In this document: positions 32,535 to 42,498 of the stretch, in pieces
How positions within the stretch are numbered: position 1 is the stretch's first letter
Layout of the letters: every line of letters starts with the position of its first letter
Assembly (NCBI RefSeq): GCF_000759955.1
Contig: NZ_JNAL01000016.1
Coordinates: 24,909-88,908 of the forward strand
Direction of reading: 5' to 3'
Length of the DNA stretch: 64,000 nucleotides
From: Prochlorococcus marinus str. MIT 9201
Lineage (GTDB): Bacteria; Cyanobacteriota; Cyanobacteriia; PCC-6307; Cyanobiaceae
Notes under the pieces: generated by a model
Databases searched by the model: none
What the model was told of the DNA's origin: nothing
The model's input: the letters and a program-made list of their open reading frames with translations, nothing else
Made by a program: the position numbers and the translations under genes

Positions 32535-34118
32535 ATGAATGAGATAAACTCAAAAAAAAATGTTTTAGGCCAGTTAGCAATAGTTTTACATGCCCATCTG
32601 CCTTATGTCAGAAAAAATGAAAAAAATTCTTTGGAGGAGGATTGGTTATTTCAAGCAATTTTGGAATGCTACATACCATTACTTCAAGCAATAGAATCTT
32701 CCAAAAAAGAAAATCCATCAAATACAAAACTCACTATTAGTTTGTCTCCAACATTATTATCACTCCTAAAAAATAAACAAATTCAAGAAACTTTCCCAAA
32801 CTGGATTAAAACAAGGAATGATTTATTAAGCGAGCTGCCACAAAAAGAAAAAAATGCCTCAATATTTTTAATGAAGAATATCAATGATAGATATTTATAT
32901 TGGCAAGAATGTTCTGGAAATTTAATTGAGAGGTTTAATATTTTAAATAAATCTGGAAATTTAGATATTCTTACTTGTGCAGCTACCCATGGATATTTGC
33001 CAATTTTGAGAGAGAATCCTGAAACAGTAAAAGGACAAATTAATACAGCAATTAGGAACCATGAAAATATTTTTGGAAATAAGCCTTATGGTATTTGGCT
33101 ACCTGAATGTGCCTATTATGAAAATTTAGATGAGATACTATACGATTCTGGAATTAGATATGCAATTTTAGATGGCCACGGGATTCTAAATGCTACTCCA
33201 AGGCCTAGGTATGGCGTATACGCCCCAATCTGCTCAAAAAAAGGAATTGCATTTTTTGGTAGGGATAGTGAGTCAACCCTGCCCGTATGGTCTGCCAAAG
33301 ACGGATTCCCAGGGGATAAAGTCTATAGAGAATTTCATAAAGATTTGGGGTGGGAACTGCCTTCCTCTAAGCTCCAAAATAAAGGTATTTCAACTAAAAG
33401 GCCTTTAGGTTTAAAATTCCATAAGATTACAAATGAAAATGTACCATTAGGAGAAAAGGAATTTTACTTAGAAAATGAAGCAATAAATAAGGCAGCGGAA
33501 CACGCTGATGCGTATCTAGTAGCAAGATCTAAACAATTAGAAAAATTAACTTTATCCTCTTCTTTTAATCCCTTATTGGTAGCTCCATTTGATGCGGAAT
33601 TGTTTGGTCATTGGTGGTATGAAGGTCCATTTTTCATTAAAAACATTTTAAAGAATTCCAGTAAATATTCAATTAAGCTTACAAATTTAAAAGAATTTTT
33701 AATTCAAAAGCCCAATCTTCAGATTTGTGAACCATCTCCATCAAGCTGGGGTCAAGGTGGTTACCATAATTATTGGATTAATGATTCAAATGCATGGATC
33801 GTTCCAGAGATAACAAAAGCAGGATCGACATTTGTTGATTTATGCTCGAAAAATTTTAATAATGACTTATCTAAAAGGCTTTTCAATCAAGCTGCGAGAG
33901 AATTACTTCTATCTGAGTCCTCTGATTGGAGCTTTATCCTAAGAGCTGGTACTACAACTGAGCTTGCAAAAGAGAGGATAGAAAGACACTTATTCAGATT
34001 CTGGAAATTAGTTGAAATGATTAAAAATTATTCCAAAATAAATTTGAAATTTCTTGAGGATATTGAGGAAGAAGATAAAGTTTTCCCAGATATTAATATT
34101 GATGATTGGCGAAGATAA
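32535..34118 (+). CDS. GH57 glycoside hydrolase, likely 1,4-alpha-glucan branching enzyme
   Basis: Acts on alpha-glucans such as glycogen; characterised close relatives are branching enzymes. Seen: 527 residues. GH57 motif 1 is VLHAHLPYVR, the nucleophile region is YGIWLPECAYY, and the acid/base region is FDAELFGHWWYEGP. SSWGQGGYHNYW and a C-terminal DUF1957-type helical part (RELLLSESSDWSFI) follow. The ATG at 32535 follows a 223-base gap shared with divergent leuA. Branching activity is favoured over amylase by the DUF1957 domain. Confidence 0.88.
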   Translation: MNEINSKKNVLGQLAIVLHAHLPYVRKNEKNSLEEDWLFQAILECYIPLLQAIESSKKENPSNTKLTISLSPTLLSLLKNKQIQETFPNWIKTRNDLLSELPQKEKNASIFLMKNINDRYLYWQECSGNLIERFNILNKSGNLDILTCAATHGYLPILRENPETVKGQINTAIRNHENIFGNKPYGIWLPECAYYENLDEILYDSGIRYAILDGHGILNATPRPRYGVYAPICSKKGIAFFGRDSESTLPVWSAKDGFPGDKVYREFHKDLGWELPSSKLQNKGISTKRPLGLKFHKITNENVPLGEKEFYLENEAINKAAEHADAYLVARSKQLEKLTLSSSFNPLLVAPFDAELFGHWWYEGPFFIKNILKNSSKYSIKLTNLKEFLIQKPNLQICEPSPSSWGQGGYHNYWINDSNAWIVPEITKAGSTFVDLCSKNFNNDLSKRLFNQAARELLLSESSDWSFILRAGTTTELAKERIERHLFRFWKLVEMIKNYSKINLKFLEDIEEEDKVFPDINIDDWRR

Positions 34119-34123
34119 GAATA

Positions 34124-35335
34124 CTAATTTAATTTAAGCATTCCAAGCTTTACTTTTAGAGGCGAATTTATAAACATCTTACTCATTACGTAAATTAATT
34201 TTGGAAGAGGAAGTGTATTAGTTAGAAAGCCTACCCACTCTTTGGTCGACAATCTAAAGAAATTGGAGAAAAAGCTTCTTAATCTACTTTCGTCAAAACT
34301 CATTAATCTGCGGAGTCCATATTGGTAAAGCTTGTGCCTTTGTGTTAATTCGTAAGGCCACAGTACGTTCCAACCTTTTGTCGCTAGCTCTAGAGAACTT
34401 AGACGAGGTTCTTTTAGGAAAAATGCTAATTTTTCTGCAAGAAGTGGGGCCCTTCTTAGCAAAGATCCGATCATATATCCAGATGCTGGATGAACCATAC
34501 TTGCAGATCCTCCAAAACCAAGTACAAATTGATTTTTAAATGGCAGAGGTAAATTCATTGGAAAAAGACAATTCTCTTCATGAAAAATTTCAATAACTTT
34601 AATACCCTTATTATTAAGTCTTTTAAAAAGCCTTTTTTTTAGATTTTCTTGCGGTATTGCTGGATAACTAGCTAATGAAGTTTCTTCAACAAAAAAAGTT
34701 TCGTCCCCTAGATCCATTGCATAAAGAAAAGATGGAGAGGATAATTTTTCGTCTTTGTTTAAATGATTTGGACGAAAATCCATTAAAACAAACTGTTTCT
34801 TATTAACTGGTGGTGAAGAGAATTTTCCCACGATTCCATAAGCAGCTTGCTGAGCGATTTCATTTTTAATAGGTCTTTTTACAAAATTACTCTTATGCCC
34901 ACTTGCATCAATAACTAACCTTGCCATTATCTTTAAACCTGAAGAACAAATTACTTCAGATAGCTTATTTTTCTCCGTAATATCTTTTGCAGTCTCATTC
35001 AACCATTCAATCCCTTTGCATTTTTTTAAAAGTTCGTTTTGAAAGGCTTCTTGATTTATTAACCCATAATCGTAGTAATGTTCTGTTGGAGCATTACCTT
35101 TTTTATTTTCCCCATTTCCAAAAAAACTTACAGTTTTACACCAACGGTGAGATAAAAGGTAATCTAAACCTAGTTCCTCTAATTCAGATGCCCAGATACC
35201 ATAGGTATTTTCCCATTTCTCATTTGGAGATTTAGTTGATATTCCCTTTATATTTAAATCTTGCTTGGCTAATTCAGAAGCCAAACATAATGCTGCAGGA
35301 CCAGAACCTAAAATTAGAATATCAAGTGTTTCCAT
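34124..35335 (-). CDS. crtL: lycopene cyclase (CrtL type, probably beta)
   Basis: Flavoprotein that cyclises lycopene ends to make carotene precursors of zeaxanthin and alpha-carotene pigments. Seen: 403 residues. The N-terminal dinucleotide fold is ILGSGPAALCLASELA, followed by YGIWASELEELGLDYLLSHR and YDYGLINQEAFQ. The CrtL family signatures FLYAMDLGD with FFVEETSLA and GFGGSASMVHPASGYM are present. Prochlorococcus carries two such genes (beta and epsilon). I favour beta from the family pattern but cannot prove it by eye. It lies five bases after gyrA. Confidence 0.88.
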   Translation of the reverse strand: METLDILILGSGPAALCLASELAKQDLNIKGISTKSPNEKWENTYGIWASELEELGLDYLLSHRWCKTVSFFGNGENKKGNAPTEHYYDYGLINQEAFQNELLKKCKGIEWLNETAKDITEKNKLSEVICSSGLKIMARLVIDASGHKSNFVKRPIKNEIAQQAAYGIVGKFSSPPVNKKQFVLMDFRPNHLNKDEKLSSPSFLYAMDLGDETFFVEETSLASYPAIPQENLKKRLFKRLNNKGIKVIEIFHEENCLFPMNLPLPFKNQFVLGFGGSASMVHPASGYMIGSLLRRAPLLAEKLAFFLKEPRLSSLELATKGWNVLWPYELTQRHKLYQYGLRRLMSFDESRLRSFFSNFFRLSTKEWVGFLTNTLPLPKLIYVMSKMFINSPLKVKLGMLKLN

Positions 35336-35340
35336 TTTAT

Positions 35341-37956
35341 CTAAAAACCATCTGTTTTTTTATTTTCTTTTTCTGGAGGTATTTGTACCATTTCCTCTAT
35401 TTGTTCACGGGGAACTAATACCACTTCTGATAAATGATCACCTTCATCCAATCTTTGTAATTTTACTCCTGTAGCTGCTCTAGATTGCTGTGAAATTTTA
35501 TCTGCGTTTGTTCTTACTATTACGCCTTTTTCTGTAACAAATAGTAATTCTTCTCCTTCTCCAAGTACCTTCAAACAAACTAGTTCATCATCTTTTATTC
35601 TGAATTTTATTGATCTTAAACCCATTCCTGCTCTTTTTTGCAATCTAAATTGAGTTACGGGTACTCTTTTACCGAGTCCAAATGCACTAGCTATTAATAC
35701 CCAAGGACCATTTGAGGAGTTAATTTCAAGATTTTCATCATTTTCTTTATTTTGATCCTCAATCTCAGCCAATTGATCAACTAAATCAGATGTTAAGACA
35801 TCCATCGATACAAGTTTGTCTCCTTCTCTTAAGTTCATTGATTTAACCCCCCTTGCAGTCCTACCAAGTGGTCTTAATTCGTTTAGATCTAATCTGAAAT
35901 GGATCGCCATTCCTGTTCTTGATCCAATTAAAACACTATCGCCTTCTTTTGATAACCTGACCCATGTAAGGGCATCACCATCCTCAAGATGGATTGCTAT
36001 TAAACCATTAGAGCGGATTTTAGAGAAAGCAGAAAGTGCAGTTCTTTTAATAAAGCCAGCTTTAGTTAGCATTAATAAATAACAATCGTTATTAAAGGAA
36101 TCTACAGCAACTAATGAAGTTATTTTTTCTTCTCTTGGGATTGGGAGAAGTTGTACTGAAGGAGTACCTTTTGCAGTTCTGCTACTCATGGGAACTCTAT
36201 ATGCAGGAAGGGCATAAGCCACCCCCCTATCACTGAAAAGCAGAAGAGTGTCATGATCGTTACAGCTTATAAATAATTTCACATCGTCATCTTCTTGGGA
36301 TTTTGTGCCAGCTTTACCCCTTGATCCACGACTGGTGGATTCAAACTCACTAACAGGCATTCTTTTTAAATAACCTGCTTCAGTTAACAGGACGACTGAT
36401 CTATCATTGGCTATGAGATCAATATCGTCTAATCCGCCACCTAAATCTAATATTTCTGTTTTTCTTGGAGAAGAGAACCTTTCATCGATTTTATTAAGTT
36501 CTTCAAGAATAATTTCAAAAATTCTTTCTTTACTATTTAATATTTGCTGATATTGTTCTATCTTTTGGGTTAATTCGTCATGTTCTGCTTTGATTTTGTC
36601 AGACTCAAGAGCAGTTAATCTTCTTAACTGCATTTGTAAAATTGCGTCTGCCTGTGTGGAAGATAATTCATGATCAGTTTGTAATTTTTCTCTAGCTATA
36701 ATGGAATCTTTCGCTGATCTAATTAGATTGATAATTTCATCCATAGCATTTAAGGCCAATAAAAGACCCTTAACAATATGATCTCTTTCTTCTGCCTTTT
36801 TTAATAAAAATCCTGTTCTGCGCCTTATTGTCTCTACTCTAAAATCTAGAAATACATCTAACATTTTCCTAAGTGAGAGAGTTGTAGGCTCTCCTTTAAC
36901 TAAGGCTAGAATATTTGCACTAAAGTTATTTTGTAGCGGAGTTAACTTAAATAAGTTATTTAAAACAACTTGAGGATAGGCATCTCTTTTTAACTCGATA
37001 ACAATTCTCATCCCATCTCTATCACTTTCATCTCTAATATCAGAAATACCTTCTAATTTTTTTTCATTAACCATATCTGCAATTCTCTCTATTAATCCAG
37101 CTTTATTAGTTTGAAATGGGAGTTCAGTAATTATTACTGCATCTTTTTCTGCTCTACCAGCTGATTTAATTTGCTCAATATTCGCAACACCTCTCATAGT
37201 TATTGAACCTCTTCCTGTTTTGAAAGTTTCTTTAATTCCATCTCTTCCTAAAATTTGACCACCAGTAGGAAAATCAGGCCCTTTAATAAGTTCAAACAGT
37301 TCTCTATCTTCAACAGAAGGGTTTTTGATTATTGATTTAAGGCCATTTATTAATTCTCCTAAGTTATGTGGCGGAATATTAGTTGCCATTCCTACAGCTA
37401 TTCCCGATGATCCATTTAAAAGTAGTTGAGGGATTCTTGCAGGCAAAACTGTTGGTTCTTGTTGGGAACCGTCAAAATTATCAGCGAAATCTACAGTTTC
37501 GGATTCAATATCCTCTAATAAGCTTTCATCTGTAAGAGACTTTAGACGGGATTCTGTATATCGCATTGCTGCGGGCGGGTCGTTATCCACAGATCCAAAG
37601 TTTCCGTGGCCATCTATTAGTGGCATTCTCATGGAAAAATCCTGAGCCATTCTCACCAAAGCATCATAGACAGCGGTGTCACCATGGGGGTGATATTTAC
37701 CAAGTACTTCTCCAACAACCCTTGCACACTTTCTGTATGGTCTACCACTTGTTAGACCTAGTTCATACATTGCATAAAGTATTCTCCTATGAACAGGCTT
37801 TAAACCATCCCTTGCATCTGGAAGCGCACGTCCAACAATAACGCTCATTGCATATTCGAGATATGAGCGAGACATTTCGTTTCTTAAGTCTGTTTGAATA
37901 ATTCGATCGTTATCTCCGCTTAATCCAGAATCGCCGGAATCTACAATATCAGCCAT
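35341..37956 (-). CDS. gyrA: DNA gyrase subunit A
   Basis: Breakage-rejoining subunit of gyrase, which introduces negative supercoils. Seen: 871 residues. The N-terminal winged-helix/tower has [18 protein letters not shown] and the catalytic Tyr in [10 protein letters not shown]. The coiled-coil region follows, then six C-terminal beta-pinwheel blades with the GyrA-box-like [11 protein letters not shown] near the end. Quinolone-site residues look wild-type-like ([15 protein letters not shown]). It starts at ATG 37956, with 168 to 180 bases to divergent guaB3, and crtL follows closely. Confidence 0.98.
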   Translation of the reverse strand: MADIVDSGDSGLSGDNDRIIQTDLRNEMSRSYLEYAMSVIVGRALPDARDGLKPVHRRILYAMYELGLTSGRPYRKCARVVGEVLGKYHPHGDTAVYDALVRMAQDFSMRMPLIDGHGNFGSVDNDPPAAMRYTESRLKSLTDESLLEDIESETVDFADNFDGSQQEPTVLPARIPQLLLNGSSGIAVGMATNIPPHNLGELINGLKSIIKNPSVEDRELFELIKGPDFPTGGQILGRDGIKETFKTGRGSITMRGVANIEQIKSAGRAEKDAVIITELPFQTNKAGLIERIADMVNEKKLEGISDIRDESDRDGMRIVIELKRDAYPQVVLNNLFKLTPLQNNFSANILALVKGEPTTLSLRKMLDVFLDFRVETIRRRTGFLLKKAEERDHIVKGLLLALNAMDEIINLIRSAKDSIIAREKLQTDHELSSTQADAILQMQLRRLTALESDKIKAEHDELTQKIEQYQQILNSKERIFEIILEELNKIDERFSSPRKTEILDLGGGLDDIDLIANDRSVVLLTEAGYLKRMPVSEFESTSRGSRGKAGTKSQEDDDVKLFISCNDHDTLLLFSDRGVAYALPAYRVPMSSRTAKGTPSVQLLPIPREEKITSLVAVDSFNNDCYLLMLTKAGFIKRTALSAFSKIRSNGLIAIHLEDGDALTWVRLSKEGDSVLIGSRTGMAIHFRLDLNELRPLGRTARGVKSMNLREGDKLVSMDVLTSDLVDQLAEIEDQNKENDENLEINSSNGPWVLIASAFGLGKRVPVTQFRLQKRAGMGLRSIKFRIKDDELVCLKVLGEGEELLFVTEKGVIVRTNADKISQQSRAATGVKLQRLDEGDHLSEVVLVPREQIEEMVQIPPEKENKKTDGF

Positions 37957-38136
37957 ATAAAAAACCTTTCTTTAATAATAATGGCTGATTGTCAAAATGA
38001 ATAAAAAAAAGGTTATATTTAATTCCCAAATACTCACATTCACACACAAATTTAAAAAAAACCTTTTGTTTTTGAATAAACCTTGGCTTATTACCCTGTT
38101 AGTTGTTAATTTAATCAGAATATATTGGTAAATTCC

Positions 38137-39300
38137 GTGAATATTGAACTTGGATTAAACAAAAAAGTCAGAAGGGCTTATGGCATTGACGAAATAGCGT
38201 TAGTACCCGGCAAAAGAACACTCGATTATGACCTTACTGATCCCTCTTGGATTATAGGTGATTTAAAGAGAGAAGTCCCCATTATAGCTAGTGCTATGGA
38301 TAGTGTCGTTGATGTTAATACGGCTGCAGAGCTCACTAAATTAGGAGCCCTTGGTGTTATCAATATGGAGGGAATACAAACAAGATATGAAAATTCTGAT
38401 GAGATATTAAATCAAATATCTTCAGTTGGGAAAAGTGAGTTTGTTCCATTAATGCAGAAGATATACAGTGAACCAATTAAGGAGGAATTAATCTTAAAGA
38501 GAATAAATGAGGTTAAAGATAGAGGCGGTATCGCAGCATTTAGTGGAACTCCTCAGGGGGCCATAAAATATCAAGCAATACTTAATAATTCCAATATAGA
38601 TTTATTTTTCCTTCAGGGAACCGTTGTTTCAACTGAGCATCTTGGAATGGAAGGTAAAGAAACCTTAAATATTAAAGATCTCTGTCAATCCATGAAGGTC
38701 CCAGTAATAGCAGGCAATTGTGTCACTTATGAAGTTGCTAAACTTTTAATGAATTCTGGAGTCTCAGGACTAATGGTTGGAATAGGTCCTGGAGCAGCAT
38801 GTACTTCAAGAGGTGTATTGGGAATTGGAATACCTCAAGCAACCGCAATTGCTGATTGTAGTTCTGCTAGGAATGATTTTTTTAAAGAAAGCGGTCGTTA
38901 TATCCCTATTATTGGTGATGGAGGAATTGTGACGGGCGGAGATATTTGTAAATGCTTAGCATGTGGTGCGGATGCCGTAATGATTGGCTCACCAATAGCT
39001 AAATCATCAAATGCTCCTGGTAAAGGATTTCACTGGGGTATGGCTACCCCAAGCCCTATTTTGCCTAGGGGTACAAGGATTGAAGTTGGGTCTACAGGAT
39101 CCTTAGAAAGGATAATTAAAGGTCCCGCTTTACTTGATGATGGTACGCATAATTTATTAGGCGCTATTAGAACATCAATGAGTACTCTTGGAGCTAAGAA
39201 TATTAAAGAAATGCAAGAGGTTGAAATAGTTATTGCACCATCTCTACTGACAGAGGGTAAGGTTTATCAAAAAGCTCAGCAGCTTGGGATGGGTAAGTAG
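38137..39300 (+). CDS. guaB: GuaB3-family IMP dehydrogenase-like protein
   Basis: TIM-barrel IMPDH/GMPR-superfamily protein lacking CBS domains, typical of cyanobacteria, where GuaB3 works as an IMP dehydrogenase. Seen: about 387 residues. RRAYGIDEIALVPGKRTLD and IIASAMDSVVD are present, with the active-site Cys loop GPGAACTSRGVLG. IGDGGIVTGGD and the C-terminal ALLDDGTHNLLGAIRTSM region follow. I chose GTG 38137 because the family begins about ten residues before RRAYG; TTG 38125 in the same frame would add four residues. Yfr1 and trxA follow. Confidence 0.92.
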   Translation: MNIELGLNKKVRRAYGIDEIALVPGKRTLDYDLTDPSWIIGDLKREVPIIASAMDSVVDVNTAAELTKLGALGVINMEGIQTRYENSDEILNQISSVGKSEFVPLMQKIYSEPIKEELILKRINEVKDRGGIAAFSGTPQGAIKYQAILNNSNIDLFFLQGTVVSTEHLGMEGKETLNIKDLCQSMKVPVIAGNCVTYEVAKLLMNSGVSGLMVGIGPGAACTSRGVLGIGIPQATAIADCSSARNDFFKESGRYIPIIGDGGIVTGGDICKCLACGADAVMIGSPIAKSSNAPGKGFHWGMATPSPILPRGTRIEVGSTGSLERIIKGPALLDDGTHNLLGAIRTSMSTLGAKNIKEMQEVEIVIAPSLLTEGKVYQKAQQLGMGK

Positions 39301-39344
39301 TTTTTAGAGAAAAACTATTAAACCTTAGTGAATTAAGAATGAAA

Positions 39345-39374
39345 TTGAACAATTTTCGTATTAAGGGTTATTAT
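39345..39374 (+). promoter_or_regulatory. promoter of Yfr1
   Basis: TTGAAC at 39345-39350 and TATTAT at 39369-39374 are separated by 18 bases and end about nine bases before the first G of the RNA. An overlapping TATTAA at 39372-39377 is an alternative -10. The match to a sigma-70 promoter is seen; use in the cell is inferred from the known high constitutive expression of Yfr1. Confidence 0.6.
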
Positions 39375-39382
39375 TAAATGAT

Positions 39383-39437
39383 GGGGGAAACCCCATGCTC
39401 CTCACACACTAAATCGCCCGAGTAATCGGGCTTTTTT
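39383..39437 (+). ncRNA. yfr1: Yfr1 small regulatory RNA
   Basis: Short abundant cyanobacterial RNA that regulates outer-membrane porin mRNAs through an unpaired central motif. Seen: a first hairpin (39381-39396) ATGGGG-GAAA-CCCCAT and an unpaired stretch with CTCCTCACAC (39398-39407). A second hairpin GCCCGA-GTAA-TCGGGC (39416-39431) and T6 follow. The position between guaB and trxA matches the known Prochlorococcus locus. The base before CTCCTCACAC is G, whereas the published core motif as I remember it begins with A (ACUCCUCACAC). The 5' end is estimated from the promoter. Confidence 0.93.
39416..39437 (+). terminator. Rho-independent terminator, 3' hairpin of Yfr1
   Basis: A perfect 6-bp stem GCCCGA/TCGGGC with loop GTAA is followed by six T residues. 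It is the second stem-loop of Yfr1 and ends its transcription; it also insulates trxA from guaB3. Confidence 0.9.
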
Positions 39438-39528
39438 GGATATTTTGTTACTTATATTATTTTATCTGTAATGAAATCATCACTTAAAAGAATTGCTTGC
39501 TAAATTTCAAAAAGGAATTTATTAAATT

Positions 39529-39852
39529 ATGTCATCTGCTCCAGCCGTAACTGATTCTTCATTTGATAAAGATGTACTTCAAAGTGATCTACCAGTATTG
39601 GTTGATTTTTGGGCTCCATGGTGCGGTCCTTGTAGAATGGTTGCACCAGTTGTAGAAGAAATCTCAAAAGATTTTGAAGGGAAAATTAAAGTTTTTAAAT
39701 TAAATACAGATGAGAACCCAAATGTTGCAAGTCAGTATGGAATTAGAAGTATTCCAACATTAATGATCTTTAAAGGTGGCCAAAAAGTTGATACTGTTGT
39801 TGGAGCAGTACCAAAAGCAACCCTCTCTAGCACGTTAACAAAGCATTTATAA
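39529..39852 (+). CDS. trxA: thioredoxin (m-type)
   Basis: Small disulfide reductase fed by ferredoxin-thioredoxin reductase; controls Calvin-cycle and OpcA/Zwf-type targets. Seen: 107 residues. The active site WCGPC (Cys32, Cys35) sits in [13 protein letters not shown], with the cis-proline in RSIPTLMIF and the C-terminal VGAVPKATL region. It starts at ATG 39529, 92 bases after Yfr1, and hisH follows 11 bases later. Confidence 0.98.
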   Translation: MSSAPAVTDSSFDKDVLQSDLPVLVDFWAPWCGPCRMVAPVVEEISKDFEGKIKVFKLNTDENPNVASQYGIRSIPTLMIFKGGQKVDTVVGAVPKATLSSTLTKHL

Positions 39853-39863
39853 AATAAACTGCC

Positions 39864-40481
39864 TTGCATAAAATTGGACTTATAGACTATGGAATGGGTA
39901 ATATTCATTCTGTAACAAAATCTCTAGAAAGTCTTGGAGAAGAAATAATATTGATCAATAACTTTAATCAGGCAAAGACTTGTAAGGCTATAATCCTTCC
40001 TGGAGTAGGAGCATTTGATCCTGCGATGATAAATCTTATAAATACGGATTTGATAAATGATTTGAAAAATTGGATTAATAGCGGAAAGTCTTTTTTGGGG
40101 ATTTGTTTAGGTCTTCAACTTCTTTTTGAATCTAGTGATGAAGGAAAAGTTCAAGGGTTAGGAATTTTAAAAGGGAAAATACAAAAAATACCTAATGTTG
40201 TTAATCAAAGAATCCCCCACATGGGTTGGTGCCAACTTTTACCTACAAAATCAAATACATTATTAGAACATGAAGAATTAAATAATTGGGTTTATTTTGT
40301 ACATTCCTATCATGCAATCCCAGATGATGATGATATTATTGCGGCAAAGGTTAATTATGGTTCTGAAAAACTAACAGCGATGATAGAAGATGATAATTTA
40401 TTAGCCTGTCAATTTCATCCAGAAAAATCTGGCAAAACTGGGGAAAAACTTTTAAGACGATGGCTAAGTAGTATTCAATAA
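39864..40481 (+). CDS. hisH: imidazole glycerol phosphate synthase, glutamine amidotransferase subunit HisH
   Basis: Supplies ammonia from glutamine to HisF in histidine synthesis. Seen: 205 residues. The nucleophile Cys81 lies in FLGICLGLQLLF, LPGVGAFDPAM is upstream, and the catalytic His-Glu pair lies in ACQFHPEKSG. The start is TTG 39864; the first residues MHKIGLIDYGMGN match the family, so the rare start is well supported. It is followed after 13 bases by rsmD. Confidence 0.96.
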   Translation: MHKIGLIDYGMGNIHSVTKSLESLGEEIILINNFNQAKTCKAIILPGVGAFDPAMINLINTDLINDLKNWINSGKSFLGICLGLQLLFESSDEGKVQGLGILKGKIQKIPNVVNQRIPHMGWCQLLPTKSNTLLEHEELNNWVYFVHSYHAIPDDDDIIAAKVNYGSEKLTAMIEDDNLLACQFHPEKSGKTGEKLLRRWLSSIQ

Positions 40482-40494
40482 TTGATAATCACTA

Positions 40495-41094
40495 ATGAAG
40501 ACAAACTTAAGATTGATAGGTGGTAAAAAACTCCAAAGTCCAAATAATTCTTATACCAGACCTACAACTTTGAGAGTGAGGGAGGCAATATTTAATATAT
40601 TGAACAATAGAGTTGAAAATAGTAACTGGTTAGATTTATTTAGTGGAACAGGGGCCATATCTTGTGAAGCATACAATCACGGGGCAAGAAAAATAATTGC
40701 AATTGAAAAAAATAAAATCAATTCAAAAATTTGTATAGAAAATTTGCTTTCGTTGGAAAATATAGAGAATAGGAGAAATGATATTGAGGTTATTTGTAAA
40801 GACGTTTTGAAATGGACAAAACCAAATTATGAGAGAAACTTATCATCTGAAAATATGGATTTAAACAAATTAAAATTTGATTTCGTTTATCTAGACCCTC
40901 CATATGATGTAGATTTCCATGAAATAGTTCTAAATCAAATATTCAATTGTAATTTTTTAAAAAAAGATTCAATAGTTATTTGTGAACATTCTCCAAACCT
41001 ATTTATTAAAAAAAGTACTCTATGGGAAACTATAGATGTAAGAAACTATGGACAGTCAAGATTAACATTCTTAATCAATGTCCAGCATTCCTGA
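40495..41094 (+). CDS. rsmD: 16S rRNA (guanine(966)-N(2))-methyltransferase RsmD
   Basis: Methylates G966 of 16S rRNA. Seen: 199 residues. [15 protein letters not shown] is a typical RsmD opening. The SAM-binding loop is [14 protein letters not shown] and the catalytic motif is YLDPPYD. It is somewhat variable in the middle, with an Asn/Lys-rich loop. The 3' end overlaps convergent petG by 24 bases on the opposite strand. Confidence 0.92.
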   Translation: MKTNLRLIGGKKLQSPNNSYTRPTTLRVREAIFNILNNRVENSNWLDLFSGTGAISCEAYNHGARKIIAIEKNKINSKICIENLLSLENIENRRNDIEVICKDVLKWTKPNYERNLSSENMDLNKLKFDFVYLDPPYDVDFHEIVLNQIFNCNFLKKDSIVICEHSPNLFIKKSTLWETIDVRNYGQSRLTFLINVQHS

Positions 41095-41190
41095 ACCTCT
41101 TCTGTATTGATTCCATGCACTTACGAATAATCCAAGAAGAGTTATTGGAACCAACCCTAAAACAATTCCACATAGAAGAGGCTCGATCAT
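41071..41190 (-). CDS. petG: cytochrome b6f complex subunit V, PetG
   Basis: Single-helix subunit needed for assembly and stability of cytochrome b6f in thylakoids. Seen: 39 residues starting [20 protein letters not shown], which matches the PetG family from the first residue, followed by [12 protein letters not shown] and a short tail. It starts at ATG 41190, 55 bases from the divergent cytochrome c start. Its last 24 bases, including the stop, are antisense to the rsmD 3' end. The tail GSGMLDID differs from the usual form and lies exactly in the overlap. Confidence 0.93.
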   Translation of the reverse strand: MIEPLLCGIVLGLVPITLLGLFVSAWNQYRRGSGMLDID

Positions 41191-41245
41191 TTTTTTGACT
41201 TTTTTGAATTTATTATTCACAATTGTTACATAGAGACTATTTTTT

Positions 41246-41629
41246 GTGTCAACATCTTCATCATCTGCAGCAGAAAGAGTCTCTAAAAGAGAATACTTAA
41301 AAAATTTTTTTATTGTATTTGGAGTTTTATTGATATGTTTTTCAATATTTTTCGTAAATCATCATGAAAACAATAAATATGTTATGGAAACTCTTGAGCT
41401 TAATGGCTCTGCTGAGGAAGGAGATGCTCTTTTTAAGATAAATTGTGTTGGATGTCATGGAATTACAGCAAGAGGATTAGTAGGTCCAGACTTACACTCA
41501 ATAACTCAGCGTTTAAATGATAAAGAGATAATTAAACAAGTTACTGGTGGCCTAACTCCTCCAATGCCAAGTTTTGAAATTGATCCTGTAAATATGTCTA
41601 ATTTATTAAAGTATCTCCATACCCTTTAA
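41246..41629 (+). CDS. cytM: membrane-anchored c-type cytochrome, CytM-like
   Basis: Monoheme cytochrome c of unknown role; CytM affects the balance of photosynthesis and respiration in other cyanobacteria. Seen: 127 residues. A basic N-terminus precedes one hydrophobic segment near 19-37 that would anchor it. The heme site is CVGCH (67-71), GLVGPDLH follows, and a probable axial Met lies in LTPPMPSF (Met107). The start is GTG 41246, divergent from petG. The CytM label rests on size, anchor and context; it could be another class of anchored cytochrome. Confidence 0.82.
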   Translation: MSTSSSSAAERVSKREYLKNFFIVFGVLLICFSIFFVNHHENNKYVMETLELNGSAEEGDALFKINCVGCHGITARGLVGPDLHSITQRLNDKEIIKQVTGGLTPPMPSFEIDPVNMSNLLKYLHTL

Positions 41630-41634
41630 GGATT

Positions 41635-42381
41635 TTGGGTAAAAATTTTTCTAATTTAAATGTAATATTGGTTGAACCAAATGGCCCTCTAAATGTGGGG
41701 AGCGTTGCCAGATTATGCACTAATTTTGAAGTTAATGAATTAAGAATTGTTTCTCCAAAATGCGATATATTTTCTTTGGAAGCAAAAAAAATGGCCCTTA
41801 AAGGTCAGAAATTTCTTGAACATTGTAAGATTTTTGATAGTCTTGAAAGAGCAATTTTTGATTGTGATTTAGTTTTAGCATCTTGTGGAAGGGTTGATGT
41901 AGGTAAAGATTCATTTTTTGGATCTTCTGAAGTTATATTTGATTGGACTTTGTCCTTTGAAAAGATAAACAATTTAGCAATTGTATTTGGAAGAGAAGAT
42001 AGAGGTTTAACTAATAGTGAATTGCTTTTGGCTAATAAGGCTTTTTATATTCCAACTTCTCAAAATAATCCCTCATTAAATCTATCTCACGCTGTTTCAA
42101 TAGTTTTGTATGAATTAAATAAGTCTTTTAAAAAGAAATTAAATAATGAATTAAAAGTTTTTAACTTGGCATCATCGAAACAAATAAATGATACATTTGT
42201 GGAAATAGAGGATATGCTTCTGCAGGTTGGTTATCTCTTAAAACATACCTCTAAGTCAAAAATTAGTAAATTTAAGAAGTTTGTTTTAAGGGCAAATACA
42301 TCAATGCACGAAATAAATGTTTTAAGAGGAATTATCCATCAAATAAACTGGTTTTTGGATAATTCAAAAAAAAATAAATAA
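41635..42381 (+). CDS. TrmH/SpoU-family RNA 2'-O-methyltransferase (TrmJ-like)
   Basis: Seen: 248 residues. The three SPOUT motifs are VEPNGPLNVGSVARLC, LAIVFGREDRGLT and NPSLNLSHAVSIVLYEL. A C-terminal helical extension of about 80 residues is like TrmJ, which methylates position 32 of tRNAs. The start is TTG 41635, five bases after the cytochrome stop, with the first residues MGKNFSNLNVILVEP fitting the fold. The SPOUT class is certain; the target is inferred. Confidence 0.88.
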   Translation: MGKNFSNLNVILVEPNGPLNVGSVARLCTNFEVNELRIVSPKCDIFSLEAKKMALKGQKFLEHCKIFDSLERAIFDCDLVLASCGRVDVGKDSFFGSSEVIFDWTLSFEKINNLAIVFGREDRGLTNSELLLANKAFYIPTSQNNPSLNLSHAVSIVLYELNKSFKKKLNNELKVFNLASSKQINDTFVEIEDMLLQVGYLLKHTSKSKISKFKKFVLRANTSMHEINVLRGIIHQINWFLDNSKKNK

Positions 42382-42498
42382 TTATAAATTTAATTAATTA
42401 TTATTTTTCTGTTGTTTTAATTTGATAGGAATATTTACTAAAAACATTTTCTGAAGTAGCATCTATTGATTATTTGAAAATTAAAGAAAACTAAAACT

